Assembly (NCBI GenBank): GCA_025055115.1
Contig: JANWYJ010000038.1
Location: 1-64,000 of the forward strand
Origin: Gemmata sp.
GTDB lineage: Bacteria > Planctomycetota > Planctomycetia > Gemmatales > Gemmataceae
Length of the DNA stretch: 64,000 bases
Direction: 5' to 3'
In this document: one piece after another, positions 19,092-28,004 of the stretch
How positions within the stretch are numbered: position 1 is the stretch's first letter
How the letters are laid out: every line of letters begins with the position of its first letter
Position numbers and translations under genes: made by a program
Notes under the pieces: model-generated
Databases searched by the model: none
Seen by the model: the letters and a program-made list of their open reading frames with translations, nothing else
Told to the model about the DNA's origin: nothing

Positions 19092-19551
19092 CACTTGCGT
19101 CCTTGCGTTCGGCGGGAATCCGTTCCCACCACTGGAGAGCGAAATAGCATTCCCGCAGCGAAAGAAAAAGCCCAATTTCGCCCCGTGCACCATTTCGCGC
19201 CGAGAGTGCGGATTCACAACCAACTAGTCGTTCCCCGTCCTGGAGCCGCAGTTCGGACCGTACTCTGGTGCTCCGGGAATGCCGATTCGCGTCTGCTCAA
19301 TCGTTTCCGTTCGCGCAAGTCGGACTGTGCCGTTGTGCCCCGATCTTGCCGGTGGGTGGCTTCACTCGCACTGCTGCGCGTCCTGCTGCACGTCCGTGGC
19401 GGATGGCTTGTTGGCTCGGTTGTGGCGACCGTGATATGCACTGCCTTCGCGGTGCGCGCGGCGGTCCGCGGCTTGCCCGCATCGTGGGCCACGGTGGATG
19501 AAACCCGCGGTGTTGGGGGGGATTATTCTTCTGGACAGAATTCGTGCCCCG
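19092..19551. other. Gap without recognised genes
   Basis: Between the Pro-rich gene and the bestrophin gene on the reverse strand, 460 bases hold only short open frames with no family resemblance. No repeat, RNA gene or strong terminator was recognised. Confidence 0.6.
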
Positions 19552-20481
19552 TCAGCGGCTCGGTTCCTCGGTGACGGTGGCCACGGAAGCATCGAGGGCG
19601 GCTGGCGCGGGGTCATGGTGGGTTTGCGGTGGCTCGGCCGCTGCGAGAATGGCGGCGACTTCACCCTGAATACGCTGGCAGTAATTCTGCAGCGGCAGAT
19701 CATCGACATCGTGGCCGAAGGGATTTTCGATCTCTTCGGCGGTCAGTTCGATGCCAAAAAGGAAATAAATGATCAGGGCTTGCACGGGTAACGCCCACAA
19801 CCCCAGGGCATGAATGAGATGCCACGGTGCCAACACCAAGCTCAGTAACAACCCGTGGCGGAGCAAGGCATGAAACGAGGGGGGGACCGGTGGCTGGATG
19901 ATCCGTTCGCAGTGCCCGGCGGCGTCCATCAAGGCACGAATGTTGGTTTCGATGGCCCACAGCCCAGGCAGATCGAGTTGGCCTTCGGTGTGCCAGAGGG
20001 CGGCTTGGGCGTACAGGCGACCGGCGATGTCAGCGGGAAGAGGGTTGGGTGGGGGCGAATTGGTTGTGAAACGGGCGACCGAGGGCCGGCGATGGTCGCT
20101 CTGCAGGTGATGGATCACGGCGACGGGGAAGGCCGCAACAAGTTGCTGGGTGCGTTGGCGGTCGTTGGTCGAGGCCCGCGTCAGATAAGCGACTTTCAGG
20201 GCCAGATTCCGGGCGTGAATCATCAGTTCAGCCCACAAGCGTTGGCCCTCGGTCCAACGATCGAATGCCGCCCGCGTGCGGATGGCCACCAACACCCCCA
20301 ACACGATACCGTTGACCAGCCCGAACTCGCTGGACCACCCGGGTAACGCCGCGATCAGCTCGCCGCCGAGCAGGTAAACGGCCAGCGAATAGAGGCTAGC
20401 CCCGAGGATCGTGAGCCATAAGCGACGGGCGACCGGCGGTGGGGGCCAAATCCACGTTTGCAGTTGAGGCCGGGAACGCAT
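19552..20481 (-). CDS. Bestrophin-like chloride channel (UPF0187 family)
   Basis: A 309-residue membrane protein with the bestrophin signature EIENPFGHDVDDLPL near the C-terminus and hydrophobic segments LWLTILGASLYSLAVYLL, FGLVNGIVLGVLVAIRT and ALIIYFLFGI. AFDRWTEGQRLWAEL matches the conserved helix after the second segment. Bacterial bestrophins form pentameric anion (or cation) channels in the inner membrane. The start at 20481 lies ten bases after the scpB stop; the frame extends 22 codons further into scpB. Co-transcription with scpB is likely. Confidence 0.88.
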   Translation of the reverse strand: MRSRPQLQTWIWPPPPVARRLWLTILGASLYSLAVYLLGGELIAALPGWSSEFGLVNGIVLGVLVAIRTRAAFDRWTEGQRLWAELMIHARNLALKVAYLTRASTNDRQRTQQLVAAFPVAVIHHLQSDHRRPSVARFTTNSPPPNPLPADIAGRLYAQAALWHTEGQLDLPGLWAIETNIRALMDAAGHCERIIQPPVPPSFHALLRHGLLLSLVLAPWHLIHALGLWALPVQALIIYFLFGIELTAEEIENPFGHDVDDLPLQNYCQRIQGEVAAILAAAEPPQTHHDPAPAALDASVATVTEEPSR

Positions 20482-20491
20482 AGCGGTTCCT

Positions 20492-21250
20492 TCACAACGG
20501 AGTGGCATCGCCCAGACGGGGCAAATCGTCGAGGGAACTGAGGCCAAAAGTGCTCAAAAATCGGGCAGTGGTGCCATAGCGGACTTCCCGCGCATTCGCT
20601 TCCGCCCGATGCTGCACCGCGACCAACCCCAGCCGCACCAATTGCCGCAAAACGGCCCCCGAATCAGTACCACGCAAGGCATCCACTTCCGCTTTACTGA
20701 CCGGTTGCCGATAGGCCACCACCGCCAGCACGTCCAGCGCCGCCTGGCTGAGCCGGGTTTCCCGCGGGCTACCGAAAAGCCGTTCGCGCAAAGGTCGGTA
20801 TGCCGGACGCAACGCCAAGACAAAGCCCTCGTGGCGGGGTTCGATCCAATAAGGCCGCCACTGGTCGCGGTAACGCTTGTTGAGAGTATCGATGGCCTGT
20901 TGAAATTGCTCCGGTGTCAGCCCGCGAATGGCCGAACAGGCCACCGCCGCCGTCAGTGGATGACCGCCAACAAATAGCATCGCTTCAATGATCTGTTCCA
21001 GGGATGGGGGAGCTTCGCCGGCTGGCGCCGCCGCCGTTGCTGCGACCTCCGTGGGTCGTTCCCCCTCGGCTTGCCGTGGGGGGGGGGCCGGCGGGCACAG
21101 CTCGGGGAGGGCTTCCACGGCTTCGGGGAGGGAGGAAATATCGGGAGTGTCCAGTTGCCACGCGCCACTCAGTTGCGAGGCCGCGCGGCGACCCAGGGCA
21201 AGCGGATCGGTTTCTTGCGAACCGGAGTCCGAATTCATCATTGGCTTCAT
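20492..21250 (-). CDS. scpB: Segregation and condensation protein B
   Basis: Winged-helix partner of SMC and ScpA in chromosome condensation. After a polar, Pro/Ala-rich extension of about 80 residues, the first winged helix begins at LEQIIEAMLFVGGHPLT. The second contains LDVLAVVAYRQPVSKAEVDAL and GLVAVQHRAEANAREVRYGTT, ending FLSTFGLSSLDDLPRL, all typical of ScpB. Length is 252 residues versus about 190-200 usually, owing to the N-terminal tail. scpA is not adjacent; the upstream gene is a four-helix membrane protein 14 bases away. Confidence 0.93.
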   Translation of the reverse strand: MKPMMNSDSGSQETDPLALGRRAASQLSGAWQLDTPDISSLPEAVEALPELCPPAPPPRQAEGERPTEVAATAAAPAGEAPPSLEQIIEAMLFVGGHPLTAAVACSAIRGLTPEQFQQAIDTLNKRYRDQWRPYWIEPRHEGFVLALRPAYRPLRERLFGSPRETRLSQAALDVLAVVAYRQPVSKAEVDALRGTDSGAVLRQLVRLGLVAVQHRAEANAREVRYGTTARFLSTFGLSSLDDLPRLGDATPL

Positions 21251-21264
21251 CAGTTAAGTGATGA

Positions 21265-21651
21265 TTAATGCGGCAGCCCCAACCCGGTGATGACGGTGCC
21301 TGTCCACAGAATACTGAAGATCACCGCCAGTACGATATGGAGCTGGATTTTCCGCATCTTGCCGCTAAGGAACATGGCTGGCAAGACCAGAGCCGCTGGG
21401 ACGGCGAACCACAGGTGGGTTCGCAGGGCTTGTCGGGCGTCGTCGTCGAAGGTGGCGGAAACGTCGATCCACTGCAACACCGCTTCAAAAGCGGCCACGG
21501 TCAGCAGGGTGAGGATGAAAAAGACGGTGTTGATCTGCCCATGCCGACGCGGCTGCTGGCGGACCAACGCCACCAATGAGGCGAGCAACAGCAGCGTGAC
21601 GGCTACCACGAGAACCTTCAATGTCAGGATGATTTGAGGTCCTGTCGGCAT
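21265..21651 (-). CDS. Small four-helix membrane protein
   Basis: 128 residues with about four predicted membrane helices: LKVLVVAVTLLLLASLVALV, INTVFFILTLLTVAAFEAVL, LWFAVPAALVLPAMFL and LHIVLAVIFSILWTGTVITG. A GGGAG site precedes ATG 21651. It resembles DUF420-type proteins in layout, but I cannot confirm the family. It sits between the tartrate-dehydrogenase-like gene and scpB with short gaps (44 and 14 bases), so it is probably part of one transcription unit. Confidence 0.7.
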   Translation of the reverse strand: MPTGPQIILTLKVLVVAVTLLLLASLVALVRQQPRRHGQINTVFFILTLLTVAAFEAVLQWIDVSATFDDDARQALRTHLWFAVPAALVLPAMFLSGKMRKIQLHIVLAVIFSILWTGTVITGLGLPH

Positions 21652-21695
21652 GCCGGCTCCCGGAGGGGCGAAGGATCGTCGGGGGGTGAACGGCC

Positions 21696-22760
21696 TCAGC
21701 CGAGGGCGGCGAGTACGGCGTCGCCCATCTGCGTGGTGGTGTTGTGGCCGCCGAGGTCGGGCGTTTTTACCTTCCCTGCGGCCAGAACCGTGGAAACCGC
21801 CTGGCGAACAACCGCCGCGCTGGCCTTCAACCCCAAATGATCGAGCATCAGAGCGGCAGACAGGATCGCGGCCAGAGGGTTGGCGATGCCCTGACCGGCA
21901 ATATCTGGAGCGCTACCATGAACCGGCTCGAACATACTGGGGAATTGCTTGGTGGGGTTGATGTTCGCCGAACTGGCGAGGCCAATGCTGCCAGTGACGG
22001 CCGCGCTCAGATCGGTGAGAATATCCCCAAAGAGGTTACTAGCGACAACCACATCGAACGATTCAGGTTTTCGGACAAAGTCCATCGCCGCCGCATCGAC
22101 CAAAAGCGAATGGCTTTCGACATCGGGATATTCGCGGCGGACGGTGTGGAAGACGTCGTCCCACAGCCCCATACCGTACACTTGGGCGTTCGATTTGGTA
22201 ATACTGGTGAGTTTTTTGCGGGGGCGTTGGCGGGCCGCCTCGAAGGCGGCGCGGAGAATCCGCTCGCAGCCTCTGCGGGTGAAAACACCGGTTTGGACCG
22301 CGATATGGTTCTCCGTACCGGGGTAAAGGTGGCCGCCGACAGGGGCATACTCGCCTTCGGTGTTTTCGCGGTAAACGAGCATGTCAATATCGCCGGGTTT
22401 TTTGCCTACAAGCGGGCAGGGCACGCCGGCGAACAGGTAGGCTGGTCGTAAGTTCACATACTGATCGAACTTCCGCCGCATGGGCAGCAACAGTTCATGA
22501 ACGGTGATTTTGTCGGGTACGCTCGGATCGCCGACAGCGCCAAAAAGAATCGCATCGAATGTCCGCAACTGGTCCCAACCATCCTCCGGCAGCATGCGGC
22601 CATGTTGTTTGTAGTAGGCCGTACTCCAGGGCAGCCTTGTCCAATGCAATTCGGCCCGATCCTGTTGCCGGGCTGCGGCTTCCGCGACGCGGACTGCCTG
22701 TTCGATCACTTCGGGGCCAATGCCGTCGCCACCGATCACTGCGATCTGGTAAACCGCCAT
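21696..22760 (-). CDS. Tartrate dehydrogenase / isopropylmalate-dehydrogenase-family enzyme
   Basis: NAD-dependent beta-hydroxyacid oxidative decarboxylase. Motifs are IAVIGGDGIGPEVIEQAV, ILFGAVGDP, FDQYVNLRPAYL, YRENTEGEY, KSNAQVYGMGLWDDVF, the metal-binding VVVASNLFGDILTD and FEPVHGSAPDIAGQGIANP. The wording around GDPSVPDKITVHELLLPMR and the Tyr/Lys catalytic pair fits tartrate dehydrogenases (TtuC/YeaU type) better than LeuB, but LeuB function is not excluded. Length 354 is normal. It is the first gene of the reverse-strand unit leading to scpB and bestrophin. Confidence 0.88.
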   Translation of the reverse strand: MAVYQIAVIGGDGIGPEVIEQAVRVAEAAARQQDRAELHWTRLPWSTAYYKQHGRMLPEDGWDQLRTFDAILFGAVGDPSVPDKITVHELLLPMRRKFDQYVNLRPAYLFAGVPCPLVGKKPGDIDMLVYRENTEGEYAPVGGHLYPGTENHIAVQTGVFTRRGCERILRAAFEAARQRPRKKLTSITKSNAQVYGMGLWDDVFHTVRREYPDVESHSLLVDAAAMDFVRKPESFDVVVASNLFGDILTDLSAAVTGSIGLASSANINPTKQFPSMFEPVHGSAPDIAGQGIANPLAAILSAALMLDHLGLKASAAVVRQAVSTVLAAGKVKTPDLGGHNTTTQMGDAVLAALG

Positions 22761-22958
22761 TGCAGATATCTCGCCTCGTGGTTATCTGACCGGCAAAGTT
22801 TGCCTACCGGTTAAGGTTCGACCACCTGTTGCTCGTCCACGTCCGGTTTATGGCCGCCCCCGGTAGACGTGGCGAGCCAGAGGGGGGAGAGTAACAGTAG
22901 GTAGCGGCTTCCTCGAGAAGCCCTCCGCTGGTTTAGCCGTCCGCGAAGGCGGGTCAAG

Positions 22959-23615
22959 ATGATGACCACAACGCGCATTCTCCACGACATGGCTCGTGGC
23001 CTCAGCCGACCCGGCGCTGTGGCTGCGGCGATGCTGCTGGCCTTGGCGGGGTGCAAGTCGAATCCGGAATTCCGGGGACTGGGCGTTTCGGGAGGCAAGC
23101 GGCCCGACCCCTTCCTGGCCGGCCCTGGCAATCTACTGCCCAAGCAGAATGTCCCGATTCCCGATCGCATGACCGGACCGACCAACCGCCCCGACCCGCT
23201 TGTGGCCCCGACCGGCTCCGGCAAACACGCTGGCTACAACGCCGACCCCGAACGCTTCCAGGGAACCGTTATTCTCAACCCCGCCAATACCCCCGCGGCC
23301 CTGGCCGGTCGCCTCCGGGACGGCGACGAACTGAAGATCGACGACACCACCGACGGGGTCCCACTGCGCCCCGTGGGGGGCGTTCTCGCTACGGAAAGTC
23401 GCGATACGACCGCGGATTTGGAACCGCTCTACGCCCAACTGTCTAAACTGGGTGTCCAGCCCAGCGACCGCATCCTCGAGCGCGAAGGCACCCAATGGGT
23501 CTTCCGTGCCAGCCTCGTCACCAGCGCCACCGGGGCCAAAACCCAATACACCGGCGTTGGCCGAACCGCACGCGAAGCGATCGAAAACGTGCTCGTGCAA
23601 CTCCCATCGCGCTGA
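22959..23615 (+). CDS. Predicted lipoprotein of unknown function
   Basis: The N-terminus has positively charged residues, the hydrophobic segment PGAVAAAMLLALAGC and a perfect lipobox LAGC, so it is probably anchored in a membrane by Cys32. The remaining 186 residues are Pro/Gly-rich at first (KRPDPFLAGPGNLLPKQ) and end in a small alpha/beta region (YAQLSKLGVQPSDRILEREG, then QYTGVGRTAREAIENVL). No family was recognised. It has no tight neighbour; 247 bases separate it from the PfkB kinase gene. Confidence 0.75.
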   Translation: MMTTTRILHDMARGLSRPGAVAAAMLLALAGCKSNPEFRGLGVSGGKRPDPFLAGPGNLLPKQNVPIPDRMTGPTNRPDPLVAPTGSGKHAGYNADPERFQGTVILNPANTPAALAGRLRDGDELKIDDTTDGVPLRPVGGVLATESRDTTADLEPLYAQLSKLGVQPSDRILEREGTQWVFRASLVTSATGAKTQYTGVGRTAREAIENVLVQLPSR

Positions 23616-23862
23616 AGCGGCTTCGCCGACCTATCCAGGTGGACTCCAAAAGGCGATTCCGTTCATCATCGCCGACTGGGCGGTCAATCGGACAAGCGTC
23701 TCTCCCATGCCCGGCGAGCTTAGAGGCGATGGGAGTGATCGCGACGTTCAGTTCGTGTGCGCATGCCAACGTTGCTGCTGGGGTTGGCCGGTGTGTCGTC
23801 ATCACTTGCCCGGTTGATCGGTGGTGATAGCGTAATCCCATACTGTCCGGGGAGATTCTGTT

Positions 23863-24948
23863 ATGCCGCTGGCCATTCGTACTGATCCGTGTGCTTTGGA
23901 TCTGTTGTCGTTGGGAGCTTTGGTTCATCGTCTCGATCCGGGGGCGATTCCTTTCCGCAAAGCGCGGAGCTTTGATGTTCACGTTTCTGGTGGCGAATAC
24001 AACGTGGCCGCCAACCTGGCCGATTGTTTCGGCCTGCGCACCGGCATCGCCACGGCGATGGTGAAGTACCCGGTGGGCGAGTTGGTCCAAGGCCGGGTAC
24101 GCGAAATGGGGGTCATCCCTTTCTACAAGATGTTCGAACATGATGGCGTTCGCGGACCCAATATCGCGACCGTCTACAGTGACCGGGGCCACGGTGTGCG
24201 GCCGCCAATCGTTTTCTACAACCGCGCCAATGAAGCTGCCGCCATGCTCAAACCCGGCGATTTCGATTGGCCAGCCATCATGACCGGCGGTTGCCGCTGG
24301 TTCCACTCCGGCGGTATTTTTGCCTCGCTATCCCAAACAACCCCCGAGCTGATCATCGACGGTATGAAAGCCGCCAAAGCCCAGGGAGCAGTGGTTTCCT
24401 TCGACCTCAACTACCGGGCCAAGTTGTGGAAAGCCGCCGGCGGCGACCAACGCGCCGTCGAAGTGCTACGCCGCATCGTGGCCCATGTCGATTGCCTCAT
24501 CGGCAATGAAGAAGACATGCAAAAGGGGTTGGGGATTCAGGGGCCGGATGTCACCAAACCCAGCGAATCGAAGCTCGATCCAGAAGTGTTCTTCGGAATG
24601 ATCGACCGGACAGTCAAAGAGTTTCCCAACATTCGCTTGGTGGCCACCACACTGCGCGAAGTCCATTCCACCAACCGGCATGATTGGGCCGCGGTGCTGT
24701 GGTACGAAGGGAAAAAATACGTCAGCCCGACGTGCCATCTCGACGTGATCGACCGCATCGGTGGTGGCGATGGCTTCGCCGCGGGCACCATTTATGGCCT
24801 TCTTACTGGCCGTGATCCGGAAGAAGCTCTCCGCCTTGGCTGGGCCCACGGGGCACTGCTGACCACCTACCACGGCGATACGACCATGGCCACGCTCGCC
24901 GAAGTGGAAGCCTTCGCCGCCGGTGGCGGTGCCCGTGTCCAACGCTAA
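23863..24948 (+). CDS. PfkB-family sugar kinase (2-keto-3-deoxygluconate kinase-like)
   Basis: Ribokinase-fold enzyme that phosphorylates a sugar or sugar acid. HVSGGEYNVAANLAD matches the N-terminal substrate motif, FDLNYRAKLWK is typical of KdgK-like enzymes, and IDRIGGGDGFAAGTIYGLL carries the anion hole and catalytic Asp. A GGGGAGA site precedes ATG 23863. Length 361 is slightly above the usual 310-340. No KDPG aldolase or uronate pathway gene is adjacent, so the substrate is inferred from similarity only. Confidence 0.85.
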   Translation: MPLAIRTDPCALDLLSLGALVHRLDPGAIPFRKARSFDVHVSGGEYNVAANLADCFGLRTGIATAMVKYPVGELVQGRVREMGVIPFYKMFEHDGVRGPNIATVYSDRGHGVRPPIVFYNRANEAAAMLKPGDFDWPAIMTGGCRWFHSGGIFASLSQTTPELIIDGMKAAKAQGAVVSFDLNYRAKLWKAAGGDQRAVEVLRRIVAHVDCLIGNEEDMQKGLGIQGPDVTKPSESKLDPEVFFGMIDRTVKEFPNIRLVATTLREVHSTNRHDWAAVLWYEGKKYVSPTCHLDVIDRIGGGDGFAAGTIYGLLTGRDPEEALRLGWAHGALLTTYHGDTTMATLAEVEAFAAGGGARVQR

Positions 24949-24987
24949 CGCTCATGGCTGCGAAAACGCGCACTCGGAGGCCTAACG

Positions 24988-25722
24988 TTGGTGTCATGGG
25001 TGCCCTTGGGTGACGAGGCCGTTCTGGGCTACTTCGCCAATGAAGCAGCGGCCGTGCGCTGCACCAGGGCGCTGCGCGCGATCAACCCGCCGTGGCTCGT
25101 GGATGTCGTGCCCGCTTATGCCAGTGTCGGAGTTTTCTTCGATCCCGCGCAAATGCGCCTGACCGACGTACTCCACTTCCTATCGGCCGCGGAGGAATGG
25201 ACCGGCACCGAGGCGACGCCAACGTCGGCTCCGCCCGCTTGGATCGCTCGCATTCCCGTGTGTTATGAGATGCAGCTCGATATGGCCCGGGTGTGTGACG
25301 CCACAGGGCTGAACCCCGAGGCGGTGATCCGCCTGCATACTGCCACCATCTACACCGTGTACGCGATCGGTTTTGTACCGGGGTTTCCATACTTGGGATA
25401 CCTGCCGCCACCTTTGTGCGGCGTCAGTCGGTTGCCAGCGCCGCGGCTGCGCGTTGCACCCGGTAGCGTCGGGCTGACCGGTCGGCAAACGGGGATTTAC
25501 CCCTTGCCACGGCCCGGTGGTTGGAACCTCATCGGCCGCACGCCACTGGTGATTGTTGATGTGGCCGAGGGGTTCTTTCCGCTGCGTGTCGGTGACCAGG
25601 TCCAATTTGAACGCATCGACGAACGGCAATTCCGGGAACTGGAAGGCGAACGGCTGCCACGACCCCATCGGGCTGCGGCGCGCGATGAAGGGGGGGCGAT
25701 CGCCGACGAGTTCGCAAGCTGA
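24988..25722 (+). CDS. pxpB: 5-oxoprolinase subunit B (PxpB/KipI family)
   Basis: One subunit of the ATP-dependent bacterial 5-oxoprolinase, which opens 5-oxoproline to glutamate. Motifs are YAIGFVPGFPYLGYLP, APRLRVAPGSVGLTGRQTG and YPLPRPGGWNLIGRTP. The start is TTG at 24988 (or GTG at 24991), placed by GGAGG at 24976-24980; there is no ATG nearby. Length 244 is normal. The partner genes pxpA and pxpC are not next to it, which is unusual. The sugar-kinase gene ends 39 bases upstream and may be co-transcribed. Confidence 0.9.
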   Translation: MVSWVPLGDEAVLGYFANEAAAVRCTRALRAINPPWLVDVVPAYASVGVFFDPAQMRLTDVLHFLSAAEEWTGTEATPTSAPPAWIARIPVCYEMQLDMARVCDATGLNPEAVIRLHTATIYTVYAIGFVPGFPYLGYLPPPLCGVSRLPAPRLRVAPGSVGLTGRQTGIYPLPRPGGWNLIGRTPLVIVDVAEGFFPLRVGDQVQFERIDERQFRELEGERLPRPHRAAARDEGGAIADEFAS

Positions 25723-25998
25723 GAACCGAGGCAAAACCGCGGCGTGAAGAGGTCGCTCTTGGCGTGAAGAGGTCGCTCTTCGGGTTGGCCCCTTGGTTGG
25801 CCCCCTGCGGGAGGTGGCCGAGGGTTGAGAATCGGATGGGTTGTCGCGGTTAATGTATACTTTTGTATAATAATGTCTACTTTTGTCTAGTAATTGTGGT
25901 GCGCAACACATGGGGGGCAAAAATTGGGAAAACCCGATGAGTATTCCTATGTTCAATATTGGCAATGCCTTCGGCGCGACATTCTAACAATCGCCGAC

Positions 25999-26012
25999 GT
26001 TCCACGTGGAAC
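25999..26012. promoter_or_regulatory. parS-like centromere site
   Basis: Perfect palindrome GTTCCACGTGGAAC, identical to the four sites next to parB in this window. It differs from the textbook GTTTCACGTGAAAC at two symmetrical positions. Confidence 0.7.
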
Positions 26013-26144
26013 ATATGGACAAAAGTAGACATCCACAGAGTCACGACGACGACACAACCAGAATCGCCCCCCGGTCACGATCGCCAGCCAGTGGTTCAAC
26101 GCCCCGAACGACCCCCGAGGCGTGCCAACTTCCACGAGTGCCAA

Positions 26145-26319
26145 GAATGCTTGTTCTTTAAGGAAATGCATCCACCTTCGGAGATTGTCAGGGACACGTG
26201 CTGAGAGTGCCAGGAACACGTGTTCTCCGGGGAATTGTGTTCACCTTCCGCGAGTGCCAGGAACACATGTTCTCTGATAAAATGCGTTCATCTTCTGTGA
26301 GTGCCAAGAACGCCCGTTC
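26145..26319. repeat. Array of four GAAC-N4-GTTC palindromes
   Basis: Palindrome cores are at 26145-26156 (GAATGCTTGTTC, one base off), 26214-26225 (GAACACGTGTTC), 26261-26272 (GAACACATGTTC) and 26308-26319 (GAACGCCCGTTC). The last three are exactly 47 bp apart and each is preceded by GAGTGCCA. The centre varies while the outer arms are kept, which hints at a protein-binding site. Confidence 0.7.
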
Positions 26320-26585
26320 TCCAGGAGAATGCGCCCACATACTATGAGAATGCGCCCACATACTATCGCTACCCACAGTAAGCCGACTCCCGAGCGCGTT
26401 AACCGCACTTCCCACTTCCATACGCGGTGATGGACCGGGGCTAGTTGACGGCCTGTGCCGTGCGCGTTAACCGCACTTCACACTTCCATACGCAGTGATG
26501 GACCGGGGCCAGTTGACGGCCTGTGCCGTTCACGCTGCGACCATGCGTGACTCTCAGTTTCAGTGCGATGGCGTTGTTGGAGTGT

Positions 26586-28001
26586 TCAATAATCCCGTCG
26601 CACCATTCGCACGCATGCCAACGCTAGCATCAGCGCGATGAAGGCCAAGGTTACCGCAATGGTGCTTTCCCACGAAGGATACTCGATCGAGGCCAGCCCG
26701 AAGGTCCGGCGCTCGGCTTCGGTGAGTGTACCATCGGCGATGAGTTTGCTGGTGAGTTTGTCGAGATCTTTGTACCGGGGTAGCCAATTGTTCAGAGCAT
26801 CGACCAGTGTGAAGACCCACGCTGGCATGGTGTCGCTGCGTTCTTCGAGGCGGAGCCGGTCGAAGATCGTTTTGACCTGCCCGACGATGTAGAGGAACAG
26901 CATGAAGCCGATGGACACGATCATCGCCGCGATGGGGCTGCGGGTGACAACCGCCACCAGTGTGGACACTGCGTAGACAATGGCGAAGGTGAAGGTCAGA
27001 AGCGGGATAACCGCCAGAAACCGTAAGTCCCAATGCCCGCTGCGCAAGCCGATGGCCAGCCAAATACCACCCACTGTGAAACTGGTGATGAGGAAGACGA
27101 AGGTCAGGCCGCCGATGTACTTGTAAATCAGTAGTTGCGCGCGGCCGATCGGTTTGCACAGCAACAGGTCGATGCTGCCTTTGCGAAGCATGTTCGGGAT
27201 GAAAAAGGCGGTGATAATCAAGCCGATCAACAACGCCACGGCCCCGCCGACACCATTGATGATTTGATCTTCAATGATCCACAGTACGGTGCCGAGGTTG
27301 ACATCTTCAGAGACGGTGACGGTTCCAAAGAACATCTTCATGGTGTGTGGCCAACCGCGGACTGCCGAACCACCGCTGGTTGTCACGTCGAACTCGTATT
27401 GGGGTTCGTCGGCGGGGAGCCGCTGGACGGTTGCTGTCAGGCCGGCGTGGATGGCGAATTGATGGCGGAGGAATTCTTCCATGTCGGCGTTGGTAACGGC
27501 GCGTTGTTCGTCGAGGGTGGCTTCTTGGTTGAGACTGAATTCGATCTCGGGGGGCGGCGATCCACTGCCGCCGGGGCCGCTTTGTTGTTGCTTGCCGGCG
27601 AGGTCCGACATCTTCACGGTGCGGCCGGGTTGCTTGAGCCATGCCGCGACCGTGCGGCGGAATGAATCGCCCTGTGGCGGCTTATCCGGTTCGTTGGCTC
27701 GGGAGCCATTCGCGGTCACTTTCAGCCGGAGCCGGTAGCCGTCGCCTTCCGGTTTGACCTCCGTGGCTGCGTAGCGGTTCTCGAACGACGCACTGATCAC
27801 CCGGCTGCGGCCTTTGTCTGGGAATGTCAGTGAGAAACGCTGGACAATCGCTTCCAGGGCCGGACCTGGTTCGGCTGGCATAAACGACATGCTGGCCACA
27901 ACCAGGATCACCACCGACGACAGGCCGAGCATGACGTAGATGACGAAACCATCGACGGCTTCTCGGAACGAATCCTTGAGGATCGCGAAGAACGACTGCA
28001 T
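26586..28001 (-). CDS. ABC-2 type transporter permease
   Basis: Membrane subunit of an ABC exporter. The first hydrophobic segment follows MQSFFAILKDSFREAVDGFV (about residues 18-40), then comes a soluble domain of about 190 residues. About five more helices follow (GGAVALLIGLIITAFFIPNM, FVFLITSFTVGGIWLAIGL, FLAVIPLLTFTFAIVYAVS, IAAMIVSIGFMLFLYIVGQV, and a last one before the C-terminal RRDY). The loop LRKGSIDLLLCKPIGRAQLL is typical of ABC-2/NatB-type permeases. Its start is three bases after the ATPase stop, so the two are co-translated. Confidence 0.9.
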   Translation of the reverse strand: MQSFFAILKDSFREAVDGFVIYVMLGLSSVVILVVASMSFMPAEPGPALEAIVQRFSLTFPDKGRSRVISASFENRYAATEVKPEGDGYRLRLKVTANGSRANEPDKPPQGDSFRRTVAAWLKQPGRTVKMSDLAGKQQQSGPGGSGSPPPEIEFSLNQEATLDEQRAVTNADMEEFLRHQFAIHAGLTATVQRLPADEPQYEFDVTTSGGSAVRGWPHTMKMFFGTVTVSEDVNLGTVLWIIEDQIINGVGGAVALLIGLIITAFFIPNMLRKGSIDLLLCKPIGRAQLLIYKYIGGLTFVFLITSFTVGGIWLAIGLRSGHWDLRFLAVIPLLTFTFAIVYAVSTLVAVVTRSPIAAMIVSIGFMLFLYIVGQVKTIFDRLRLEERSDTMPAWVFTLVDALNNWLPRYKDLDKLTSKLIADGTLTEAERRTFGLASIEYPSWESTIAVTLAFIALMLALACVRMVRRDY

Positions 28002-28004
28002 AAT

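Larger units (their letters stand above)
25723..26585. repeat. Repeat-rich gap between convergent genes, with one parS-like site
   Basis: Holds a 20-bp tandem pair (25741-25780), an AT-rich stretch (about 25853-25895), a parS-like palindrome (25999-26012), and four palindromes of the form GAAC-N4-GTTC in a tandem array of about 47 bp. It also has a 20-bp tandem pair near 26325-26365 and a 68-bp tandem duplication (26394-26461 and 26462-26529, three mismatches). No gene was recognised in these 863 bases. Confidence 0.85.

Noticed and set aside
21696-22760. Firm call as LeuB
   Set aside because: Motifs around the substrate loop fit tartrate dehydrogenases better and no leuA, leuC or leuD gene is nearby.
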